DNA from: Flavobacterium sp. UBA807
GTDB taxonomy: Bacteria; Bacteroidota; Bacteroidia; Flavobacteriales; Flavobacteriaceae
Assembly: GCA_002296885.1 (NCBI GenBank)
Contig: DBIH01000030.1
Location: 1-7,073 of the forward strand
Length of the DNA: 7,073 nucleotides
Direction: 5' to 3'
The translations under genes were made by a program, and so were the position numbers. Shown here one piece after another: positions 1 to 6,187 of the stretch (positions are counted from its first letter, which is position 1; the number at the start of each line of letters is the position of its first letter). The notes below the pieces were generated by a model. The model made no database searches. It was not told the DNA's origin and saw only the letters and a program-made list of their open reading frames with translations.

Positions 1-1242
1 AGTAAAGAACAACATGGAATTGTAAACCAAAGAAGCCAAACTTGTCGCCATTGCAGCGCCTATAAGTCCCTGAGATGGAATGAGAATCATTTGAAGAGCC
101 AATACAAGGATTGCGAGAATGATCAAAAAGACTGCACCATAGCGGTATTTTTCGGAATTGAAAAGAATCGATCCATTGAGTCCACTCGCCATATTGAACA
201 ATGTGCCAACACTGATGATCCATACAACCCACTCTCCTTCCTGGTAACCTTCCGGCAGGAAAAGTAACAGCGAATGAATGTTGATGTTGATATTTAAAAA
301 CAGAAAACCTCCTAATAAAAACATGTAGAGAGAAGATTTGTGATAGATTTCATGGATTTGTTTATGATCATTTTCCGACCAGGCAAAAGAAATTTTCGCG
401 GCGGCAATTTTATCAAAGGCATTGAGAGGCGCTTCGATGACTGTAGGAATGAAAGCTGCTATGGTATAGATGCCGACAAACGATAAAGGCATATATTTCC
501 CGATCATAATAGAATCAAAATATTTCAAACCTATAGAAGCAACACTTGCAAACCAAAGCAGCATGCCAAACCGGATCATCTCAAACATTTTCTTTTCTCT
601 GAAAATTTTCCAGTCGATTTTAAATCCGGGCTTCTCAAAACTAAAGATGTATGCAATGATTCCGATCAATTGGATTGCATAGACTCCTACAAATAGCAAG
701 ATAAATGTATTGAGATCTACCCATTTCAAAAAGTAAATTGAAACCACGCCAATGGTGAGCAATCTGACAACAACATCATTTAAAAAAGCCGGTATGGTTG
801 ACTTATAATTGGCGTTGCAGTAAACCGACAATACAGCAATAAAAGAATTAAAAAAGATAAGCGGGAATACCCAGTCAAAATATTCCACAAACAGGGGCGA
901 CTCTTTTCTGTATTGATTCAGAAAAAAATCTTTGAATATCCACAAGATCGCGGCTGAAAACAGGAAACCAATCAGCGGAAAAAGATTCATGAAAGCAAAA
1001 AATCCATGATGTCTTTTCTCCCCATCTTTAAACAACGGAAAAAATTTCACTGTCGCATTGCCAATCCCGAGAGGAACGAACATAGCGACGAGGAGAGAAA
1101 ATGAATAAAGAATTCGGGTTAGTCCGAGTTCTTCTTTGGTCAGGAAATGAGGCTGAATTAAAATCAGGTTGACGAAACCGATGAAAATCCCCAGGTAACC
1201 GGTAATAGTATTTTTAATTCCCTGACGTTTAATTACGCCCAT
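1..1242 (-). CDS. Oligosaccharide flippase, Wzx/MATE-like (C-terminus cut off by window edge)
   Basis: This gene reads open on the minus strand from ATG at 1242 to the window edge, giving 414 residues with no stop or frameshift. The protein is overwhelmingly hydrophobic. By eye there are about twelve membrane segments (roughly residues 15-30, 41-62, 80-104, 121-141, 158-171, 178-200, 225-239, 252-268, 304-316, 336-352, 368-388 and 395-414), separated by short charged loops. The basic N-terminus (MGVIKRQGIKNT) and the central loop with FDKIAAAKISFAW near 276-288 resemble Bacteroidota polysaccharide-biosynthesis flippases of the MOP superfamily. Family members usually run to about 480-500 residues, so the last one or two helices are probably missing. 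Known members move undecaprenyl-linked oligosaccharides across the inner membrane; the substrate here is unknown. The start lies 21 bases after the asnB stop and in the same frame, so the pair is probably co-transcribed. No Shine-Dalgarno sequence precedes it. A drug-exporting MATE protein is less likely given the neighbours. Confidence 0.88.
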   Translation of the reverse strand, partial: MGVIKRQGIKNTITGYLGIFIGFVNLILIQPHFLTKEELGLTRILYSFSLLVAMFVPLGIGNATVKFFPLFKDGEKRHHGFFAFMNLFPLIGFLFSAAILWIFKDFFLNQYRKESPLFVEYFDWVFPLIFFNSFIAVLSVYCNANYKSTIPAFLNDVVVRLLTIGVVSIYFLKWVDLNTFILLFVGVYAIQLIGIIAYIFSFEKPGFKIDWKIFREKKMFEMIRFGMLLWFASVASIGLKYFDSIMIGKYMPLSFVGIYTIAAFIPTVIEAPLNAFDKIAAAKISFAWSENDHKQIHEIYHKSSLYMFLLGGFLFLNININIHSLLLFLPEGYQEGEWVVWIISVGTLFNMASGLNGSILFNSEKYRYGAVFLIILAILVLALQMILIPSQGLIGAAMATSLASLVYNSMLFFT

Positions 1243-1263
1243 TTGGATGTGTTTAACAACAAA

Positions 1264-3156
1264 TTAATTATTTGCAATCCACCTTTGATACCATTGTTGA
1301 AAAATAAACAGGAACCATACTTTTTCGAAATTTATTTGTTCACCATTCAGATACGCATCCCTGATTTTTTTTGCTGAATTAATATGAATCAAACCCGATT
1401 GAGCTAATGCCTGATCATTCATACTACTCATGAAAAGATCTTTTAAGGTATTATTCATCCAATCTTTCAATGGAATACCAAATCCCATTTTCGGGCGATC
1501 CATTATTGATTCAGGAATATATTTATGTACAATTGCTTTAAGCAAAATTTTTTGATTCGTTCCTTTTAATTTATATTCGGAAGGCATTTTCGCAATCAGC
1601 TCCAAAATACGATGATCCAGAAAGGGTTCTCTTCCCTCAAGGCTTGTTGACATTGTTGCCCGGTCCACCTTTTGAAGAATATCATCACATAAATAAGTTT
1701 TGTATTCAGCTAGTAGAATTCTGGATAACAATTCCATTTTATGTTTCGACATGTCATCCTCAATTTCATTCCGAATCCCAACTTCAGAAGACAATGCCAA
1801 CAAATGTTTTATTTCGTTAGAACTAAAAGTAAGATTGATGATTTTAAATTGTTTCGCAGTATCATTTTGCAAAAACATTTCTTTCAACTTAGATTGTTGA
1901 TCACCTTTTGTAAATGATGGATTTCGATTTGGAATCAAAATTCCGAGCAACGAAGAAAGAGATGATGGTATTGTATTTCTTTTGGATAAGTAACTTAAAC
2001 TTTTTAAATGCCGGGGATAGCCTGCGAAAAGTTCATCTCCACCATCCGCACTAAGAGCTACAGTTACATGTTTCCGGGCAGCCCGGCTTACTAACGTTGT
2101 AGGAACAGCAGAAGAATCCCCAAACGGCTCATCATAAATTTCAGGAAGCTGAGGCACAATTTCCATCGCCTCTTTGAAAGTGCAGATGTGCTCGTGATGG
2201 TCGGTTCCAAGGTAGTCTGCTACTTTGCGGGCATGTGTCGCTTCATTGTACTTCTCATCTTCAAAACCAATTGTGAAGGTTTTGATTTTTGATGTACTGT
2301 TTTTTTGCAGAATGGCGGTCACACATGAACTATCGTAACCTCCGGATAAAAACACACCAACCGGAACATCGGCTATCATTCTGTACTGAAATGCGGAAAG
2401 CAACAAGTCCTCAGTGCTTTTAACAGCTTCATTAAAACTGATTTCCAATTTTGGTTGCAGATATGCATTCGCGGCATCCCAATATTTTCTGCGTTGAATC
2501 TGTTTTGATTTTAAATCAATTTCCAGAATGTGTCCGGGTAATAATTTGCTTGCATTTTTAAATATCGATAGAGGAGCCGGCACATAGCCAAACTGGAAAA
2601 ATGCCGATAAAGCTTCCGGATCTATTTCCTTTTTGAAATCACCATGTTCATGAAAGCACTTTAATTCAGAAGCAAACAACAGTCTGGTATCATCCCAATA
2701 ATAGTACAAAGGCTTTACTCCTGCCCTGTCTCTGATCAGAATAAGTTTTTCCTTTTGCTGATCATATAAAGCAATGGCAAACATGCCTATGAACTTATCT
2801 ACACATGACAATCCCCATTGTTGATACGCCTTAAGAATTACTTCAGTATCCGAATGAGAAACAAACCGGTGCTGCAAACTTTCAAGCTCTCTTTTTATTT
2901 CCTGAAAATTGTAGATCTCCCCGTTGAATACAATCCAGCTTTTCGTATCCGGATTTTGCATGGGCTGATGACCTGATGGACTCAGATCAATAATCGCCAA
3001 TCGGCGGAAACCAAGACCCAGTTTGCAAGTGTTAGTTTCAAACAACTCAGTACCAACATCATCCGGTCCCCGATGAACGATTACACGGGTCATTTGCACC
3101 AGCTGTTCCAGGGTGCTTTTCTTTGAAAAATCGACAAAACCGGTGATTCCACACAT
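1264..3156 (-). CDS. asnB: Glutamine-hydrolysing asparagine synthase-like amidotransferase (AsnB type)
   Basis: The predicted protein has 630 residues. Family enzymes hydrolyse glutamine in an N-terminal class II amidotransferase domain and pass ammonia to a carboxylate activated with ATP in the C-terminal domain. The start at 3156 is chosen because it places Cys2, the catalytic nucleophile, directly after Met (MCGITGF). Other glutaminase landmarks are HRGPDD 28-33, RRLAIIDLSPSGHQP 51-65, FNGEIYN 77-83 and SDTE 102-105. In the synthase domain the PP-loop is SGGYDSS at 271-277 (E. coli AsnB has Leu where this has Tyr), followed by DEPFGDSS 342-349, SADGGDE 369-375 and KVDRATMSTSLEGREPFLDH 496-515. 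All key residues seem present, so it should be active. At 630 residues it is longer than E. coli AsnB (554). Its place beside a flippase and glycan-modifying genes suggests it may amidate a sugar carboxylate (uronamide formation, as proposed for WbpS in Pseudomonas O-antigen loci) rather than aspartate. Sequence alone does not settle the substrate. Confidence 0.93.
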   Translation of the reverse strand: MCGITGFVDFSKKSTLEQLVQMTRVIVHRGPDDVGTELFETNTCKLGLGFRRLAIIDLSPSGHQPMQNPDTKSWIVFNGEIYNFQEIKRELESLQHRFVSHSDTEVILKAYQQWGLSCVDKFIGMFAIALYDQQKEKLILIRDRAGVKPLYYYWDDTRLLFASELKCFHEHGDFKKEIDPEALSAFFQFGYVPAPLSIFKNASKLLPGHILEIDLKSKQIQRRKYWDAANAYLQPKLEISFNEAVKSTEDLLLSAFQYRMIADVPVGVFLSGGYDSSCVTAILQKNSTSKIKTFTIGFEDEKYNEATHARKVADYLGTDHHEHICTFKEAMEIVPQLPEIYDEPFGDSSAVPTTLVSRAARKHVTVALSADGGDELFAGYPRHLKSLSYLSKRNTIPSSLSSLLGILIPNRNPSFTKGDQQSKLKEMFLQNDTAKQFKIINLTFSSNEIKHLLALSSEVGIRNEIEDDMSKHKMELLSRILLAEYKTYLCDDILQKVDRATMSTSLEGREPFLDHRILELIAKMPSEYKLKGTNQKILLKAIVHKYIPESIMDRPKMGFGIPLKDWMNNTLKDLFMSSMNDQALAQSGLIHINSAKKIRDAYLNGEQINFEKVWFLFIFQQWYQRWIANN

Positions 3157-3167
3157 AGTTTGGATTG

Positions 3168-3175
3168 CAAATCTA
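3168..3175 (-). promoter_or_regulatory. Candidate Bacteroidota -7 promoter element (TAGATTTG) upstream of asnB
   Basis: On the minus strand the octamer TAGATTTG matches the Bacteroidota sigma-factor -7 consensus TAnnTTTG at every fixed position. It ends 11 bases before the asnB ATG, so a transcript from it would have a very short leader, plausible in a phylum that often does without Shine-Dalgarno sequences. No TTG or TTTG lies at the expected -33 distance (about 17-23 bases upstream), which weakens the call. No equally good match faces the plus-strand genes; TATTCTTG at 3206-3213 has one mismatch and poor spacing. Confidence 0.3.
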
Positions 3176-3245
3176 ACCAAAAATGATTGGGAATTGGCTG
3201 TTCCATATTCTTGATAATTGGTTAATTTCACGCCCTCAAGAATCC

Positions 3246-4184
3246 ATGATCAACTTCATTTCTCCTTCAACCGGTGAACCTTTGACTCTCTCCGGCAATT
3301 CTCTGGTTTCATCGAAAGGTGATGCATTTCCCATAGTTGGTGATATTCCGCGATTTGTTCCGCAGGACAATTACGCGTCGGCCTTTGGTCTGCAATGGAA
3401 AATTTTTTCCAAAACACAACTCGACAGTTACAGTGGTTTATCCATCACGAAAGAAAGACTGGAGCGATGTCTTGGTTTTCCTCTGAGTGAGTTAAAATCG
3501 AAAACTTTGCTGGAGGTCGGATGCGGTGCAGGCAGGTTCACAGAGCTTTTCGTTCAATCCGGAGCATTGGTGCATTCGGTCGATTTGAGTCAGGCTGTTG
3601 AAGTAAACAAAGCAAATATCGGGAACGCGCCCAACTACTCCATTGCACAGGCAAGTGTATATGACCTCCCATTTCCTGACAATTCTTTTGATGTGGTTGT
3701 ATGTCTGGGAGTGATCCAGCATACTCCGGATTCTGAAAAGACGATTGAATCATTGTGGGCCAAAGTAAAACCCGGAGGTCTGCTGGTGATAGATCATTAT
3801 CGCTGGAGGCTCGCTTATTATTCCACACTAAAACCTTTGTACCGGCAATTCATGAGAAAGATGAAACCGGAACGTTCGAAAAAAATAAATGACAGATTGG
3901 TTGGTTTCTTCTTCCCTTTACACTGGAGATTCAGGAATATGAAACCATTGTGGTGGCTGGTACATCGTGTATCTCCATTAATAGAATATATCCATGAATT
4001 TCCGGAGAAAGATTATCAGTTTCACTACGAATGGAGTCGTCTCGATTCTTATGATTCGTTGACTGACTATTACAAACATCTACGCACACCTGCACAGATT
4101 CGCGCGAAATTGGAAAAGTTGCATGCGAAAAATATCTGGGTGAACATAGGTGGAAACGGTGTGGAAGCCAGGGGCGAAAAATAA
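3246..4184 (+). CDS. Class I SAM-dependent methyltransferase with degenerate Trm112-like N-terminus
   Basis: The predicted protein has 312 residues. Residues 1-38 (INFISPSTGEPL ... FPIVGDIPRFV) follow the Trm112-like pattern, but the usual metal-binding cysteines are absent. FGLQW and TQLDSY at 47-62 are typical of methyltransferases found in glycan loci. The Rossmann core follows: SAM motif I LLEVGCGAGRF 88-98, acidic ribose-binding Asp113 in SVDLSQ, DLPFPDNSFDVVVCLGVIQH at 140-159, and VKPGGLLVIDHY 174-185. The C-terminal part (from about 190) is rich in aromatic and basic residues and ends in GGNGVEARGEK, which may form the acceptor side. It probably methylates a sugar or lipid-linked glycan intermediate; the acceptor is unknown. 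The start at 3246 is preferred because the recognisable domain begins there. An in-frame ATG at 3183 would add 21 residues with no family resemblance and would cover most of the divergent promoter region. It is the first gene of a compact plus-strand run, with 8 bases to the next gene. Confidence 0.85.
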   Translation: MINFISPSTGEPLTLSGNSLVSSKGDAFPIVGDIPRFVPQDNYASAFGLQWKIFSKTQLDSYSGLSITKERLERCLGFPLSELKSKTLLEVGCGAGRFTELFVQSGALVHSVDLSQAVEVNKANIGNAPNYSIAQASVYDLPFPDNSFDVVVCLGVIQHTPDSEKTIESLWAKVKPGGLLVIDHYRWRLAYYSTLKPLYRQFMRKMKPERSKKINDRLVGFFFPLHWRFRNMKPLWWLVHRVSPLIEYIHEFPEKDYQFHYEWSRLDSYDSLTDYYKHLRTPAQIRAKLEKLHAKNIWVNIGGNGVEARGEK

Positions 4185-4192
4185 TTGTAAAC

Positions 4193-5002
4193 ATGCAAAC
4201 TGAAGATAAAGCAGGAGAAAAATATTGGACAAAGGTTTGGGAAGAAACTCCTATGCCCGATTCATTCGATTTTACAAGCAAGAATATCAACCACTATCCT
4301 AATGCACTTTTTCACAACTTGTTTGAAACAATTTTAAAAGATAAAAAAGGCTCCAATATTAAATTATTAGAAATAGGTTGTGGTAACTCAGTCTTTCTAA
4401 GTTACTTCTCAAAAAATTATGGATACGAAGTTTATGGCATAGATTATTCAGCTGTTGGCTGCGAACAAACGCGAAAGATTTTAATAAGAGATGGGTTAAT
4501 TGGAACCATTGTTCAGGCAGATGCATTTGCTCCACCCGCAGAGTTATTAGGTAAATTCGATGTGGTATGTAGTTTTGGTGTGGTTGAACATTTTGAAAAT
4601 ACGAGTGAGACAATATATGCCTTTTCTAAATTCTTAAAACCTGGTGGAATATTGATCACATCCATACCAAATCTTGCAGGTGGCACAGGAATCCTTCAAA
4701 AATATTTTAATAAACCAGTATATGATATCCATGTCCCCATGGACAAAACGCAATTAAATGATGCGATCTCAAGAGCAGGACTTCTCCTTACTTTTAGTAC
4801 GTACTTTCTTCCGATAAGTTTTGCTGTAACTTTGGAAGGAATCGACGGAAAAAAAATCCCCGGCTTCAGAATTAAAAAATTTATACTAATTATTATCCGA
4901 ACGATTTCAAAACTAATTTGGTTAATCGAACGATCTATTCATCCGCTTCCTGCAAAAAAATTGTTTTCAGGAGGCATCATGACTGCTGCAATCAAAAACT
5001 GA
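4193..5002 (+). CDS. Class I SAM-dependent methyltransferase (Methyltransf_11/12/25-like)
   Basis: The predicted protein has 269 residues. SAM-binding signatures are clear: motif I LLEIGCGNSVF 58-68, the ribose-binding acid Asp84 in YGIDYS, QADAF 108-112, FDVVCSFGVVEHF 122-134 and LKPGGIL 148-154. The opening GEKYWTKVWEE resembles the start of many small-molecule methyltransferases. Past the core, residues 231-245 (ILIIIRTISKLIWLI) form a very hydrophobic stretch flanked by basic residues, which could be an amphipathic membrane-contacting helix, as expected for an enzyme acting on a lipid-linked sugar. The acceptor is unknown. It shares little beyond the fold with the preceding methyltransferase, so it is not a recent duplicate. 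The start is ATG, 8 bases after the upstream stop, with no Shine-Dalgarno sequence. Base composition is visibly more AT-rich than the preceding gene, suggesting a different origin. The downstream glycosyltransferase begins 6 bases after the stop, so co-transcription is likely. Confidence 0.85.
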   Translation: MQTEDKAGEKYWTKVWEETPMPDSFDFTSKNINHYPNALFHNLFETILKDKKGSNIKLLEIGCGNSVFLSYFSKNYGYEVYGIDYSAVGCEQTRKILIRDGLIGTIVQADAFAPPAELLGKFDVVCSFGVVEHFENTSETIYAFSKFLKPGGILITSIPNLAGGTGILQKYFNKPVYDIHVPMDKTQLNDAISRAGLLLTFSTYFLPISFAVTLEGIDGKKIPGFRIKKFILIIIRTISKLIWLIERSIHPLPAKKLFSGGIMTAAIKN

Positions 5003-5008
5003 TTTGTT

Positions 5009-6067
5009 TTGGCTAAAGAAAAACTACTTTTTTTTTATATTGGAAAATCAACTTTTGTTAAAAAAGACATAGAAATTTTTACATCTAATTTTGATGTAAA
5101 ATGCTACGATTTCAAATTTGAAAGGAAATGGAAAACTCCCTTTCAGATGCTTCACCAGCTTTTTTTTATCTTAATTGAAATCAGAAGGACAAAAATTATT
5201 GTCTGCCAATTATCCGGATATCACGCTTTTTTCCCTGCTTTGATTGGAAAACTGGCAAATGTGCCCTCTATTATTATTGCAGCAGGAACGGATTGTCATT
5301 CATTTCCTGAAATTCATTATGGTAATTTTCAGAAAAAGATACTTTCATTTTTTACAAAATGTTCATTTGTTTTATGCACTCATATTTCACCAAAACATCA
5401 GACACTTTGGGAATCGGACTACACTTATGACAATGTACTATACAAAAAGCAAGGAATTAAATCTTTCATTCCGAACCTGAAAGATAAATTTACTGTCATC
5501 ACAAATGGATTTGAAAGTGCAGCTACTCCGACAGATCCAAAAAAAATAAAAAAAACATTTGTGACAGCAGCCGGGTTACTTCAGTTTGAGTATCAGCGCA
5601 AACTCAAAGGCATTGATTTAATTCTTGATGTTGCTCCTAAATTGCCAGACTATACTTTTCATATTGTTGGGGCCGGGAAACACACAGGCATCAAATCACC
5701 TTCTAAGAATGTTGTATTACATCCACCTTTATCTCTTTCCGAATTAACTCACTTAATGTCAATTTCAGAGTACTATCTACAATTAAGTATGGCAGAGGGT
5801 TTTCCTAATTCTTTATGCGAAGCTATGATCTGTGAATGTATTCCTATTGGGGCAAACGTTTTTTCAATTCCTGAAATAATTGGAAACACGGGCTTTATAT
5901 TGAGTAGAAGAGATAGTGTATTACTATATAACATGCTCCGTTCGCTTCCTGCAGAGATTAATATTGATTCAGGTCGAAAAGCGAGAAACAGGATTTTGAA
6001 TTTGTATTCTCTCGAAAAAAGAAAGAACAGTCTACTCAATCTCTTGAATAAATTGAAAAAGAAGTGA
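5009..6067 (+). CDS. Glycosyltransferase, GT-B fold, family 4-like, TTG start
   Basis: The predicted protein has 352 residues, typical length for a GT4-type enzyme that transfers a sugar from a nucleotide donor to a lipid-linked acceptor at the inner face of the membrane. The N-terminal Rossmann half has an IIVCQLSGYHAFFPALIG segment (63-80) and AAGTDCHSF (91-99). The linker carries VITNGFE (163-169), equivalent to the common IPNG motif. The C-terminal half has AAGLLQFEYQRKLKGIDLIL (187-206), HIVGAG (218-223), and the E-x7-E donor-binding signature in EGFPNSLCE with Glu263 and Glu271. Donor and acceptor sugars cannot be inferred. The start is inferred to be TTG at 5009: the same frame holds the upstream gene's TGA at 5000-5002, no ATG or GTG lies between, and the next in-frame ATG is at residue 47, inside the conserved fold. 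A T9 run at codons 7-10 and other 8-base homopolymers make the gene prone to slippage or sequencing indels. It is the last gene of the plus-strand run. Confidence 0.87.
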   Translation: MAKEKLLFFYIGKSTFVKKDIEIFTSNFDVKCYDFKFERKWKTPFQMLHQLFFILIEIRRTKIIVCQLSGYHAFFPALIGKLANVPSIIIAAGTDCHSFPEIHYGNFQKKILSFFTKCSFVLCTHISPKHQTLWESDYTYDNVLYKKQGIKSFIPNLKDKFTVITNGFESAATPTDPKKIKKTFVTAAGLLQFEYQRKLKGIDLILDVAPKLPDYTFHIVGAGKHTGIKSPSKNVVLHPPLSLSELTHLMSISEYYLQLSMAEGFPNSLCEAMICECIPIGANVFSIPEIIGNTGFILSRRDSVLLYNMLRSLPAEINIDSGRKARNRILNLYSLEKRKNSLLNLLNKLKKK

Positions 6068-6187
6068 AAAAATGTTTAAATTAACCTAAGACTGAAATTC
6101 AGATCGATAATAGAAATTCAATTCATCAAGAATAATTATTCTCAATCATATTTAATTTCGATATTGATTTATAAATTTTATTCATTC
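6068..6187. other. AT-rich convergent intergenic gap, no clear terminator
   Basis: The glycosyltransferase and kelch genes converge on these 120 bases, so transcription from both sides should end here. The region is very AT-rich. I find only weak symmetry: a perfect 14-base palindrome at 6129-6142 with no loop, and a 4-base stem with a 3-base loop at 6092-6102. Neither has a GC-rich stem followed by a U-tract, so no intrinsic terminator can be supported. No open frame of note or RNA gene is visible. Confidence 0.6.

Noticed and set aside
470..682. Plus-strand open frame of 70 codons inside the flippase gene
   Set aside because: It lies antisense to a continuous, strongly supported membrane-protein gene and has no recognisable features.
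1365..1372. T8 run in asnB (A8 in the coding strand) as a phase-variation tract
   Set aside because: It lies near the 3' end of an intact gene and runs of eight are frequent in this window, so it carries little weight alone.
3157..3231. In-frame 25-residue N-terminal extension of asnB to an ATG at 3231
   Set aside because: Class II amidotransferases need the catalytic Cys at the N-terminus after Met removal. The MCGITGF start at 3156 supplies this, and an extension would bury it.
3183..3245. In-frame 21-residue extension of the first methyltransferase to an ATG at 3183
   Set aside because: The added residues have no family resemblance and would fill most of the divergent promoter gap. The recognisable domain starts at the ATG at 3246.
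3492..4290. Several minus-strand open frames of 76-119 codons across the first methyltransferase and the start of the second
   Set aside because: They overlap each other and lie antisense to genes with clear SAM-binding motifs. Their sequences show no domain pattern.
5244..5480. Plus-strand open frame of 78 codons in a second frame inside the glycosyltransferase
   Set aside because: It falls within the intact GT-B reading frame, which keeps its motifs throughout, and it looks like a chance frame in AT-rich sequence.
6129..6142. Perfect 14-base palindrome as a terminator or operator
   Set aside because: It is entirely AT-rich except for the two end pairs, has no loop, and no U-tract follows. 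Such short palindromes are expected by chance in this AT-rich gap.
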